This document shows, piece after piece, positions 43,983 through 56,377 of a DNA stretch of 64,000 bases. The notes below the pieces were generated by a model. That model had not been told where the DNA came from. It did not search any database and saw only the letters and a program-made list of their open reading frames with translations. Numbering within the stretch: the stretch's first letter is position 1; each line of letters begins with the position of its first letter. The stretch lies in the NCBI GenBank assembly GCA_021307315.1, contig JAJSPD010000061.1, forward strand, positions 207,380 to 271,379, given 5' to 3'. Both the position numbers and the translations under genes were made by a program. The stretch comes from Bisporella sp. PMI_857 (taxonomy: Eukaryota > Ascomycota > Leotiomycetes > Helotiales > Helotiaceae).

Positions 43983-46291
43983 CGAGGTCAGGATTGCGTA
44001 CACTAATTCATCTCTGGGCCATTGGTGTGGAAGCTCTCATATAATCTCCATTTTGGGGCAAAAACTCGCTCTCGGGTCATGATTTCGATTATGGGAACTG
44101 GAATTTCAACGCGAGTAACTATTGGGCCCTTGGCTTGGGGATTGCGTAGCTTAGAATAGATAGATTGCTTTTTGGGAAGAGACTGCGGAGCCACGCATCC
44201 CTCTCTAGCAACGATAGTTTGCATAGGCCATTTCAAATGGAATCAATAATGTGTGGGTAGAGCTGGGCTAGCATAATTGGTAACTTGTGCTCTTAGGTGT
44301 TCTGAATGGCGTCTTTTCATAACAGTGACATCAATTACTGGGGCAAGGGACGGTTGGATCAGCCTTACCACGGAAAGAAAAGGCCAGAGATATCCTCTAC
44401 CCTGACTTGATAAAGGGCAAAATTGGAGAAAAGTAGATACGGCCAGGAACCGTCAACAAGGTCCAGTGCCATCGCTGCTGGAGACCACCGATACCGCTCG
44501 AAGGCCGAGCTGATCATACATGTCACAGACTACTCCTTAGGTAATCCTGTGGTGCTGTTTGTTCACCTTCTCCATCAGAGGTGGCAAGCGTATGTGGAAA
44601 CTCGCTCTCCAGAAGCCTGAGAAGATAATCCAAAAGTAAAAGTAGGGTTCATTTGAGTTATCTTCTTGTGTTGGCTGGTCAAGGTCTGCGATCAGATACC
44701 CAAATCTTCCTCCCTGCTTAGATTCACGAAGGAATCAAATGCTCCGATAAGCAGAACAAGTCTCTGCACTTCTCTCCATGATTAAACCTCACGAACGTGG
44801 CCTGGATATCAGTACCGACTACGCCAAGGCCAACTATAAAGTGTCTAAAGCTGCCGTTGCAGAATATTCCATCATCGAAGAGACCTTGAGCTGCTTTCTA
44901 CCATCGATCCATCGCGACGCTTCGAGGGTAAAGCCAGCTGGGCTATAGGCTGGTCTTTGGCAAGACTTTCAGTGCACTTATGGTTATTGAAAGGACAGAT
45001 TATACGTCTGTGGTTGCCATCCATGTTAACAAAGACTGATCACAGGTTTTTAGAATTTCCTTTGTCACCATTGGCGATATCAAGTTCTCTTTACCATCTT
45101 CCGTCATTATTTCGTGCTGGGGATGATCTCCACACTGAAAACCGTAATGGCGCGTTTCGATATGCGGCATAAATTGTTCTAGCATAATACTCATAAGCAA
45201 GAGTTCAACAGAGAGATATCTGTTGGCCGTTTGTAAGAGGCGATAAAGCCTCCGAGCTCACGTGTTCCCAACTCTCGAGCAAGAAGGAGCAGCTTTATAT
45301 AAGACTCCCACAGATTCGAACCCCCCTCTAATGTCGATCGAAGAATATTCCTTTGGCTATGCCACATCCCTCCGCTAAGAGCGAGCCTTATTCATCATTC
45401 CGACTCCACTTTAGTCTTGCACCAACGAATGCTCAACATTGTGATATCGCCGCCAATGCCGTATAATTGAAAGAGGCCACAAGTTCATTTGCTACATCTA
45501 TTATCTATATACAAGAGTTTTTTAAACGGAACTTAGAGCTCGTCGTAGATTTCCACTACTATAGTGAATATCCTATCCATACCTCTCTGCGCTACCTCTA
45601 TTTGAAGGATAATGCAGCGTAATTGGTCTTAACGGAGGAAGCTAACGCCACAGAGATTGACTTAAAGCCTGTCGAGGACAAAAAGACCACTTAAAGCTCC
45701 TCTAATATATATACCCCAAAGATGAATTCAATTAGGAAGTTCCCTAGAGTCTTAATCTGGGGAGTCGGGGGCACCCAGTGCCAAAGTTAGCCTTCACAGC
45801 CAAACACCATCCGCAAAAGAAGCTTCTCACTTAATACATATCCCTCAGTATTAATGACTGCCATGAACAAAGGCCCCAATCTCTAGAAAAGTGATGGTCA
45901 TGTTCCTATCTTCAACACAACGCCTGCAATATCAAGATATTGCACTTTATTCCTATACCGATCTATAAGGCCCAATAGCTGATCTTCCGCAAGCGTAACG
46001 GTCAATCTCGGCTGCAAGCCGCATGTCATGACTGTGGCTAGGAGAGAAGTTGTGCGATTGGGATATGCAGGTATAGAAGGCTGCTTTGTGCTCGCTCGAA
46101 AGGTGGGCTTCGAACTGCAAAACAGCCTGTGCCAGGAAAGTTTCGGTGCTTTAGCCGCGAAGCATATGCTAACAAAGCAGATATCTTGATGACGCTTGAA
46201 CGGGATACGAAGAATAGCGCGCATTAAGCGTAAACGAGAGATGAAGGAACAATAACCCAGCTCTGGAGGATGGGCATTACCGAGGCAACAT
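43983..46291. other. Gene-poor stretch with a possible transposase scrap
   Basis: No intact gene. Around 44780-44945 one frame reads DISTDYAKANYKVSKAAVAE followed by SIIEETLSCFL, resembling the psq-type helix-turn-helix at the start of pogo transposases, then it is lost. A 77-codon minus-strand ORF at 44003-44236 is of unknown value. From 45200 on the DNA is decayed with many stops. Confidence 0.35.
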
Positions 46292-48814
46292 TTAGTTCCT
46301 CTGGAAGACATTTCCCAGAATCCGCCAAGCTGGGGGTGGACCATTAGGTCCTGAAGCACGAACCAGGTTGAGGTACAGTGGAAAAAGAGCCCCAGTAGAA
46401 AATAAGACAATAACCACTACGAACGAGTATTGTACAGAATTCGGCGCCTTAGGCAGAGCAAGCATGATAAAAGGGCTGGCAGAAGCCCCGAGGCCACAGC
46501 CCATCTCAATTAGGCACGCAGCGAGTTTGGTCCATCTGCCCATGCCGCCTAGCGTGATAGCGAAACAGAAGTTAGGAATAGGTCCTAGGAAGAGGCCAAA
46601 AAAAAGCACCACATATTGGGCTGTATTGACCGAGTGGAATTCAGGCTTGACGAGCAGTGCGGTGAACGCGATTCCACAGCCAAAAGCAAATAGCAAAAGG
46701 AGGCGCGGAGGGATGAGAAGGCACAAGAAGGCAAGGATAAAATGGCCAATGGTATACATAGCAGTTAAAACTAAGTTGAAATCCAATGCCGCGAGATTCG
46801 GCGAGGTCTGGGTACTGGTGGAAATCGTTGACAAGAAACTACCTATGTATCTTCGGATACATACCAAGGAACCGGCGGAACAGAACGCTGCAAGGACTGC
46901 TAGAGCTAACGTGGTGAAGGCGACAGGAATTCTGCTAAATAATTTCTGCAAAGGGTACATTTGTAGCCGTTGCTGTCGGCTGCGCATGTCCGAATCAGTT
47001 GCTTCAGGAAGCGGTACGTAGTAGAACAATAACCCCAGCAAAGCCGTTGAAAGAGTGAGAACCAGGTAGGTCCACTGGATGGCAATCATGCTTCGAGCGG
47101 TGTCCATATGCGCAAAGAAAACTTTTGCCGAAAGCAGAAAGCTCAGTGTTCCACCAATCAACGTGACACCCTGACCCACGAGGACCCGGCTTACGGTAAA
47201 TTGGGGTGGCCCGCAGAGTGTGAGAAAGGACGTGGCAGATATGTCGAATAAGGCTAATGCAATTCCCACGACAACGTTAGAGGTAATAAACCCAGGATAG
47301 GAATGCAGGACCCCAGATGGCCAAAACATAAGCGTTCCAATGCAGCATACACCCAAAGCGGTAACAAACGTGCCTTTAAATCCAACGTGGTGCAAGAGGT
47401 AATATCCAAGAAAGGGGCCGACAACGATGCCACCGTATGAAGCTGATGAGATGCCTGTGACCTGGATCGGGTTTTTTATGATAAGCACCTTGCCATTGAC
47501 AGCGAAGAGCATGACAGATAAGAATCCCTCTAGGAAGAGAATGGTGGCAACTAGAGTGCAGTACTTGACGGATTCTAAACCCCCCATATCGAGCATACAC
47601 TTGGGCCGTTCCATTGTGATAAATCCAAAATAGGTGGCAGATTCGATTTGCGGGGATGGAAGCGCATGCTCCATGTCTGCCGCAGTGGCAGAGCATACCA
47701 TTGGTATCTCTTTCTGCTCTTGGTTTTCCGCTGTCTGCGCTGCTGGCCTCAAATGCGAGCTTATGGTAAGTTGGCTTTTTGTGGAACCCTGCTGATAACG
47801 AGGCCCGCCTTTGTGCCGGCGTATATCAACAGAACCCGCTTGTGATGAAGAGGGTGGCCGCAATATATTGACGGTGTCGCCATGAGCTCTCTTTTCCCTG
47901 GCTTTCGGCATCCATCGCTTAACCAACGGCTTGAGGGTAGGCACGCAGGCGCAAACGATAGCTACATTAACCTCCACAGCCGACCACAGAAGCGCCAGAC
48001 TACCATCATAGAAGTATTCTAGACTATGAATGGAAGGCCCAGTGCTGACCAGTTGGCCCATACTACTAATCGCCAGCTGCACGTAGTAGATACGCGCGAC
48101 GTCAACCACGATGACAAAGATGACGCCAAGTACGAAACTCAAGATCAGGATGGTCTTTCTCCGCATGGGCAGGGGCAGGGTTGTCAATACTGGGATAGGC
48201 AGGATGAGGATAGCAAGATCCGTGGCGATGTTGACAGGAACCGAGGCGAGATTGATAGTCTCAATAGCGATACAGCGGGAATTCTGGATAGTGAGATTGT
48301 AGGCAGCTTGTACAGGACTGCACTGGAAGGCAGTAATGAATGTGAGGACAGAACCACCGACAAGGACGATAGCGAGGGTTACGTAGGAGCCAATACGTAA
48401 GAACTTCTGGGGGTAGTGCGCGATGCTAAGGTAGAGGAGAAGGATGGAAGACTTGGTCACCATCAACGTGGGATGAAATAAAACGACGGCAACATATCTG
48501 GATACCAGCAATGGATAAACCCAGGAAGTTTGAATGCTCTCCTTATGAAGCCCTAACCCCTTAGAGGCGCCAAAGGCGATGGCAGTAGACATGCCAAAGG
48601 CAAGAATCTAGAGGATAAATATATTAGTCTCGCTGTAGCCTCATCAAAAAGACCCACTTACCCATGCTAGTATAATGGTATAATCATCCCAGCCGGGGCG
48701 TTTGACGATGCCAAATCGGCTGATGATGCGCGCGGCGAAGAAAACGCAGGCAAGTATAAAAGTTACAGTCGCGCCAATGAAGACGCCTGCGTTACGGCCG
48801 CTGTGAAGGAACAT
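46292..48814 (-). CDS. Fusion: PTH11/rhodopsin-like 7TM domain + FHS-type MFS transporter
   Basis: Exons 48814-48662 and 48607-46292 (54-nt GTAAGT...CTCTAG intron) give 822 residues in one frame. Residues about 1-275 are a fungal rhodopsin-like/PTH11-type 7TM unit: RPGWDDYTIILAW early, KSSILLLYLSIAHYPQKFLR, PVNIATDLAILILPIPVL, and a final LLWSAVEVNVAIVCACVPTL. A polar linker of about 75 residues follows. Residues about 350-822 are a 12-helix major facilitator of the fucose-permease (FHS) type: SYGGIVVGPFLGYYLLHHVG, FKGTFVTALGVCCIGTLMFW, FLTLCGPPQFTVSRVLVGQG. No stop or intron separates the parts. PTH11-type proteins sense surfaces or ligands; FHS proteins import sugars. A transceptor role is a hypothesis. 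A collapsed pair of genes is the alternative, but the frame runs through. Confidence 0.85.
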
Positions 48815-49053
48815 AGAAAAAGCTGTTGGTGCTATGTGTACAACAAATTACATATCTGAGTAGGCTCCACAGGTATGTCGCTTCTCGCTACTTATCTGAG
48901 GGTGACAGTTGGAATATATAAGTAAGGGGTATTACCTTCCGGCTGTTAGGCGAAATTATGGCGGCGAATAAGAAGTTGGTGGCGCTGAGGCGTTTGACGC
49001 ATCGACAGAACTAACTAACCTTACTTTTGGTATCCTATCCACCGAATCTTGGC

Positions 49054-49840
49054 TTCCAATACACGTACCCCAGGGGTAAGTTAATAATTCCGACTAAGCG
49101 CAACGCGTACCCCACCAAGCCTGTAAAACACAGCGTGGCCAGCCCTAGAACACACTGCGACCAGCCTGTAAATACAGCGTAACCAACCTGTAATACAACT
49201 AAAGCTTAAATAACTTTGTTTTTTGCCTGTATACTTATTGTCGGAATACTTACCACGTAGCAAAAAGTGTAGTAGTTGTGACTACGCTTTTGGTTTGGTG
49301 GTTCTGGTATTCGTCGATTCATTTTAAGCTACGGCCGATTGCCAGGTATATATATGTGATAAAAGACCTACAATTCCGCGATCTAGTGGATCGCGTAAGC
49401 TATGTATATACATTCTAACACTTGTGCTATTGCTTTTTTTTTTTAATAATGTACTGTTAGTATTAAAGTTACTATTATTATTGCTATTACTAGTACTATT
49501 ACTATTGCTATTACTAATACTACATTTAACTGCCGACTTTTTTTGAATGCTACTATTACTAAAACTACATATTGTTTTAAAACCAGTTTTACAAGTTAAT
49601 TAAATCTTGAGCAAAATAGCATTATTATAAAAAATGTTGCAAAAAATAAAAAAAAAGGTAAGTGTAAAATTGATTTGCAGTTTATAGGTATTTTTACAAG
49701 TCTTTCCAAATATGTTAAACACTTTACAGGCCCGTAATCGCGTGTATACAGGCTGGTTGCGCTGTATTTACAGGCTTGGTGGGGTACGCGTTGCGCTTAG
49801 TCGGAATTATTAACTTACCCCTGGTGTACGTGTATTGGAA
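49054..49840. mobile_element. 787-bp non-autonomous DNA transposon with ~75-bp terminal inverted repeats
   Basis: The left end runs from TTCCAATACACGTACC through CAGGGGTAAGTTAATAATTC, CGACTAAGCGCAACGCGTAC and CCCACCAAGCCTGTAAA. The right end at 49766-49840 is the same in reverse with one mismatch. Just inside both ends are repeats of AGCCTGTAAATACAGCG and similar, a subterminal pattern seen in hAT and Mutator relatives. No transposase ORF is present. A target duplication could not be settled; flanks are ATCTTGGC and CCCCCGAA. An LTR is nested inside. Confidence 0.8.
49239..49420 (+). mobile_element. Solo LTR-like sequence nested in the TIR element
   Basis: It begins TGTCGGAATACTTACC and ends TTCTAACA, flanked by CTTAT and CTTGT, a 5-bp duplication with one mismatch. 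Its first 75 bp align with 56145 (TGTCGGAATACCTATCACGT), so both belong to one LTR family. Being inside the TIR element, it is the younger insertion. Confidence 0.6.
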
Positions 49841-52461
49841 CCCCCGAATTTTACACTTGCATGTGTAATCGCAACCCAAAGCCCATCACAAGCAGATAAA
49901 GCCATAAAGCCATGGATAAACTGCGAAACACATAAATTATATTGCTTGTTTTACACTCGGGCTGAGTCTGCCAATGATCAGAGTTCTTTACCGACATATT
50001 GAGACCGTGTTTCATTCGCCCGAATATCACCACATGAAAAATAGGAATTCTCGGCGCCAGTGAGATGCACATACGTCAGGAAGGCACCTAGGGGAATGAG
50101 ATGGGGATGGGGATTGGGGATCGGTAAATAAATTTAGGTTTATGAACCAATCGGAACAAAAGGCAAAACCAGCCACTGATTGACCTAGATGTTCTTTAGT
50201 ACTGCCGGATCCTGCAGCACACGGGCCTAGACGTCAGCTTCCCAAATGCGGTGATTGTAGACATTCGAAACAATTTCAACACATAATAAAGATATGGAGA
50301 TTGGCGTTACCAAATCTCCACCTTGCTCTATAAAGAGAGAATAGTCTACGTAGACACACAGCCCGCGTAAACAGCAAAGGATGAAAATAGTAGGAAAAAT
50401 AAAGCCTATAAATTAAAGCGAGTTTGCCGTGCTCCAGCCGCCCAATTGCCCATAGTGAGGAAGCGGAATGTATCATGCAACACCACAATGCCAAAGAGTC
50501 CCGGTCTCCCGGTCGGTCTCCCGGTCAGTGGCTGAGAACCCAGCTTTTTCCTACAAAGCCCCACTTCAGGCTAACCATTTGGGGGAAAAGCGCAGCGTGA
50601 ACTAACCATCCCAGCAAATGATTAGAAAGACAGGACGCCTCTGTTGTAAGGATAAAAAAAAATCGATTTTCAAATCCAGCTCTGTTTTTACCGCATGCAT
50701 CGAAGGGTCCGTGTTGAATAAAAGTCAATACCACGTGCTTAGACACATGCGGCGTGACGCACGGATCATGTGCAAACCTTATTCTAGAGGGTAAGCATAG
50801 AGGTCCTCATACTCTAGTCTAAACCAAGCTCTTTCGTTCTATTACACTCTTCCAATAGTCGGCCCAGTATTCTGATCGACCTCCAACCGTTACACAATTC
50901 CCCTGCAGATGTCCTGAATTTTTAGCCAAACCTGGAAATTCCCATTTGGCCATTAATTCATGCGCCTCCCTTCCCATATTCCGTATTGTCTAACCTTTGC
51001 GCTTGGTACTATTTTACAACAAATAATACATATGGTGTGTGAGACACCCCCGAAAAACCCTAGCCAAAAGTATACTTTATATTGTTGAATAATTTAGATG
51101 TTACCATGTGACGTAAACGTACGCAGCAACTTAACGATTAGGGAAAGAGGTTGAAAAAGGTGGAAAGAGGGGCGCGTGAATCGGTCGCCCTAACCTAATT
51201 ACCGCGTACCCTTTTGAGAGTGAGGCACATAATGGTGTCCCTAAAGCTCATATCCTGTCTCATGGTAGCGGAAGTTTCCATAGACAAATTGATCAGTCTT
51301 TTTCTTATCATAACAATGTAAGCGGGTCGGCCGCCTAGCGTTCAACATCAGAATGTGCATGTCGAGGCGTAGGGTCTATGACACGGACTACACCGGAAAG
51401 GCGGTGGCTTGCATACAGTGTGTAACATGTAGCAATGCCAAGATATTTTTGTACTCCCAACCTAGCCGAGCCGACTCCGCGGGTTCATGGCTTGAAGCCA
51501 CAATCTAGGGTGGCTTGAGCTGCATACCGCGGATATAGTGAGAAATATGAGATCATTAAACAGGACCAATGTGGCTGTGCCGAAGCTATGGGTTGTAGTG
51601 CAAGTCACTCATCATTTACATATGCTAATGGTCCAAAGTTGCCCATGGTTACTCATCGTGTGCATACAGAAATTATCAACATATCAGAGGGCCTAGTGTA
51701 GCCAGATCAATTGGCCAGCGGAAGCAGTTACTTGGAACCACAGCATCTTCCGTCACTAATTTGTCGATTCAACTTAGTTAAGCTATGATTAAGGGGTGAT
51801 AGCTCAATAGTCCCCTCAGTTACTTCCTGTGGTCCCTTTCACATCGAATACCTGACTTCCCACCCATGGGTAAGCTGTTGGCATAGAGACCTAGTGGTTA
51901 TGGGTATTCTGTCCCAGTGAATCCTTTACCTGAATGTCCCCAGCAACGCGATACTTCTCAAATATCTTAACATTATTACCTCTTTTTATATTATTCAACC
52001 TATCCTACAAGCTCAGTGTTTGAGAATGCATTAATGAAGGGGGGGTTTGAGACAAACATACAGAATATTAGAAGCGCGAATTCAGACTCCAACTCCGTCA
52101 ACTTTACATCTTCCTCAACACGCAGCTGCATCTCGACTTACGCCTGTTAATATCGGAGGGCTTACGTTTGTCAATTCTGCGCCAGCGACGTTTACTTCAA
52201 CCTCGAGTATCCACAGTCGAGATTATGTGAGAAATAGGTTCACGCCAACAAGACCTGCTTGCGATAGTCCCATGTTTTGCATTTACCTCATATCCTCATG
52301 AAGCGACATCAAGCCGTAGTAGTGCTGAAAATAAGGGACGACGAAGCGAGGGACTCAAGAAAGGTGAGTTCAACAAATGATTATTTTTAGTGATACAGTC
52401 CTTTCTAACGCTCTTTCCATAGATCAACCCTTCCTTGGACATGTCAAGGGAATTCACAATA
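49841..52461. other. Gene-free, repeat-flanked stretch
   Basis: No supported gene. A short direct repeat CGGTCTCCCGGT occurs around 50505-50525. Otherwise AT-rich intergenic DNA with ORFs under 75 codons. Confidence 0.4.
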
Positions 52462-52649
52462 TAGTCAAACCTGGTTATATCGGAACTTGTTATATCGGAA
52501 CTTGTTATATCGGAAACCTCTGTATATCGGAATGAACCTTGGATCCACCGAGCTTTAGGTAGCTATAATGGACCTCGTTATATCGGAAACCTCTATATAT
52601 CGGAAGGTTGGTTTGGCACCGAGCGTTCCGATATAACCAGGCTTGACTG
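52462..52649. mobile_element. Pogo-like MITE rich in TATATCGGAA motifs
   Basis: Left end TAGTCAAACCTGGTTATATC and right end (inverted) CAGTCAAGCCTGGTTATATC match over about 25 bp. The left flank is TA, the target duplicated by pogo/Tc1 elements; the right flank is CA, a likely mutated TA. Inside, GTTATATCGGAA-type units recur three to four times on the left and again near the right end. The element is 188 bp with no ORF. Confidence 0.7.
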
Positions 52650-55010
52650 CACTCCCATTTCTCAGTTGCTGCATAAGACAAGGCATGGCCTTTGTTATCC
52701 TCTCCGAATACGGCCCACGAAAGACTGATAAATTTAAGGTCGCTGGTCTTCTACTCTAGTGCAGGGACGCTACGTATTTTCCTCTTGCCACTATAGATAG
52801 ATATACGTAGTTGATAGCTATCCTCACACACGGGGGACCTAGAAGAGTGCATACCTCCCATCCTGATCTTGATCTTTTCTCCTTACATCGGGCCGCCCTC
52901 TCAAAACATACTGGATAAGCGTTGTTATACTGTGGGTGTATACATCCAGGTTTGGCACTATCAGCGTTTCGCTCGCGTCTTCTCCTACAGCCGCAGCGTC
53001 TAATGGCACCCCGAGCAGACTCTGGCTTGAAAAAGACACGAGAAGATCTTCTTTCTGATAATTTAATGACAGGGTAGACCAGTCTCCACAGAGCTTGAAA
53101 AGGCGCCATATCAGATTTATCCGAGTGAGAACGTGTCCGGCTGTCTTCCTTTGCTCAGTGAGCTTTCCATGCTTCAAATCCTTGGCCCGGAAGTTAACTA
53201 CATTGATATGTATCCGGCCTCTTGCCACGACGATGAGACAATAATACTGCGTAATGATGACCTAATCAGCGAAGATGATCGCTTTTCTGGTAACACTAGG
53301 AATAGCAGGCTTCAGCCACCGTAGCCCTTTAATTAAAACAGGTTGACCATCTCTGAGGCTAAGCAGCTCTTGCAAGACCGGTTTACTTCTCTTTTTCTAT
53401 GAGCCTCAAGCTCCTATATAACATAATTGAGGCTGCCGAAAGCGTTATGGCCTATTTTGCCACGATGACTGTGTCTTGCTTCAGTAATTGTCCTACCACC
53501 GGATTCTGATTTAGTCGACTTCTAAGAGGCGGGATGTTTCTACTCCGAGATTCAAAATGTTAGAGATGCTTCGGACCTTCGGTTTCCGGACTAGCGCCAC
53601 ATATTTGGAATATCCCCTAGTTCATCATACAATCAAAATGCGACGTCAAGCACCTCGCGACTGTCACTAGCCTCATTGATAGTCTGCCTGGCTAGAATTG
53701 CTCGTTTATGATATAATAAGGTTCCCCCAGGCAAACTGCAAGCTGCTGCTATGCAGTCTCTGCGAGATAGGAAAGAGAAGCGGTGCTATACATCCTATAG
53801 CTTCCTCGTTCAAATGCACTACCACTTCTAAATGGTATAACTTTAGCTCCATCATAGGGCGGAATTCACCTATAGGAATCGGAGTCTTGTCCGAATTTGA
53901 ATAGCATGGCTAACCCAGATTCTTGAAGCAGGTCATCTTAACTGCTGTGGATAAATATCAGCTCGACACATAACCGGGTCAAGAAGGCTCTGGATATCGT
54001 TGGTGTCTCCCTTGTGATTTCCTCCTTACTGGCCGTACAAGTTGCACAGATTACAGAGCCGTGGAGCCTGAACGGCAGTTATCTTCGAGTCACAGTAACC
54101 CTTAAGGATGCGTTTCGCCAGTCCAAATCTGTATTCAGAGCATGACACTCCAACAAGAAGGTTGTTAGGCCTACCAAGTTGGTCTCGTTCTTTACCTTGA
54201 TGAACAAGGGGTCGAGTCCTAATATCAGAACCGTGCGAGGTAAAACAATGTAAAGTTGTCTAGATACCAGAACCGCCGTCATTTCTTAGAACCAAGCTTG
54301 TTGCAGCTCTCTGTTAGGACTAGGATGACAAGGCTGTGGAGATTTGGCACCTTGATCTCGAAAATGGCGTTCGACAGACTTTCTAGGCCCTTCAAATTCA
54401 CTGCGTCAAATAACCTTCATAAAACCCGTGTTCAAGTATTTTTGTTCCTACAACATCTGATCCGTAGGCATGGAATACCTGTATGAAATGAACGTTCAAC
54501 TCATTCCAAGCTTACGTGTAGACAACTATGACGACTACGTAAGTCTCACAAACCCACTGTTATAACCTCTTCGGACCCCTGTAACTACCCTTAGGACCTC
54601 TGCAAATTGGTTTAGGAGCAAGCTTGAAGAGGAGGGCTGAGATGAGCTCTGAGAAACAGTTCGGGTGTTAGTGGATGGGCAGTCGAAACGGACTCGGGGG
54701 GCACATAAAAATCACGACCCAGATTAGATGACGTGGTACGATTGAGACTGCGAGAAGATGAGGCGCAACGACAAGTGATTGCAAAAGATATCAGAACCGC
54801 CGCTGTGGTCCAGCCAAACGCCACATTAATTCGGGATCTTTTGAAGAAAAGGGCGAAAACTATCTCAGCGGTCGATCAATTCGGAACACCATGGCCAAAA
54901 GAGTCCTCTATCGCGAATTGAGGATCCGAGCGGGACAGAATTTGGAAAGAGTTCCTGCATAATCATGAATGCGTAATCCCCAAGAAGAGGAGCCTTTATG
55001 ACTCACACTA

Positions 55011-55310
55011 CAGTCCGAACTGGATATTTCGGAACTCTCGGTTCCATACCTGTATTCCGATATATAGAGGTTTCCGATGTAAAGAGGTCCGTTATAGCCA
55101 CTTAAGGCCTGGCAGATCCAGAGGTTTATTCCGATATATAAAGGTTTCCGATAGCAAAAGCTCAATAAAAACTAACAGGAATAGATGGCATGATTATAGC
55201 ACGGTTATGTGAATATACTAAGTATGAAGGGAGATGAATAGATTGGTTTTTCTGGGACTCGCCCTTACCCGATTGATGTTAATACAGTCCGACCTTGATA
55301 TTTCGGAACT
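55011..55310 (+). repeat. Two pogo-like element ends in direct orientation
   Basis: CAGTCCGAACTGGATATTTC at 55011 and CAGTCCGACCTTGATATTTC at 55286 are alike and each preceded by TA. Between them are ATTCCGATATATAGAGG and ATTCCGATATATAAAGG, related to the TATATCGGAA units of the MITE at 52462. This looks like overlapping fragments of the same pogo-type family. Confidence 0.5.
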
Positions 55311-56144
55311 CCTTACATCTCTAGGTATGCACTGATATTCTAGGTTCCACAAAATTTGCCTAGTAGGAACTGGGACTGAAGGGATAGTTGCCAATTAACG
55401 CAAGGTGGACTCAGATTTACATATTTGGGTATCATTTTTGAGGGTTGATAGCTGCCATACTGAAAGGATCATTCCCGACTTTAGAAAGGATCAATGGCAT
55501 GGATGACAAGGCTAAAAAATTAAGATAGAAATGAGAATAATGAAAAGACTATAAATAGAATTATGTTGATGTTACTATCAAAAACGGATTTGCCTAGAAA
55601 ATAGTGAGAAAAACAAGTCCTGATACGAAGTTGCAGATGTGGTATGCCAATGTTTCAATGTTTCCGAGGACGGTGAACTTCGACATTCAGCGCGCTGGTA
55701 TTTTAATTGATGAGTTGGATACAGCCCCACCCTGTCGGTCCGCTGGGCGTTCAACGGCAATGCAAGGAGATGATATTGCCAAGACCAGAGGGCCTACATC
55801 GGAACGTGTATATTTTTTTGCTGCCTTGGAGGGGAAAGGTTGCGAATTCCGACGAGAGGAAATAGCGGAAATTTCTAGAAATAAGAAAGAGCCTTGTAGA
55901 GCGAAGTCCCAAATAACCTCGCCATTTGGAAACAGTGTACTTCATGTTTTGGAAATATTGAATAATAACCCAGGGCTGTTGGAACGCATGTAAATAAAGG
56001 TCACGTGGACCACTGGTACACGCTACCGTTGCAGATGATGGCAAAAGTTGTGAACGTCGAGTCATCGCAGGAAGATATTTTCTTAGCCGACGGAATGGCT
56101 ATTTATCATAATTCTGGAGTACCCAGCTAAAGTTTGAAATCTAT

Positions 56145-56377
56145 TGTCGGAATACCTATCACGTAGCAAGAGACGTAGCAGCTATTGACTACGTTCTTGC
56201 TGGTGTGATTCTGGTATTCCTTGATTGCATGATATGATGATGATGGTTCTACGCTACAGTCTATCGCGGGATTGTAGGTCCTGAAAGGACCCACAACTCA
56301 CGATTGCTAAGCTTAAATAAATCAAATACAGGACAGCCTTCGGCTGTTTGCAGTATGGCTACTAATTAGGATTAACA
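56145..56377 (+). mobile_element. LTR-like sequence related to the one at 49239
   Basis: It starts TGTCGGAATACCTATCACGT and is taken to end at GGATTAACA. The first 75 bp match the LTR at 49239 with scattered, mostly transition differences. It includes a small hairpin, ACAGCCTTCGGCTGT. No 5-bp duplication is evident, so the right boundary is uncertain. Confidence 0.45.

Noticed and set aside
52756..53228. 117- and 129-codon minus-strand ORFs
   Set aside because: They overlap in different frames, show no domain and sit in TE-relic DNA.
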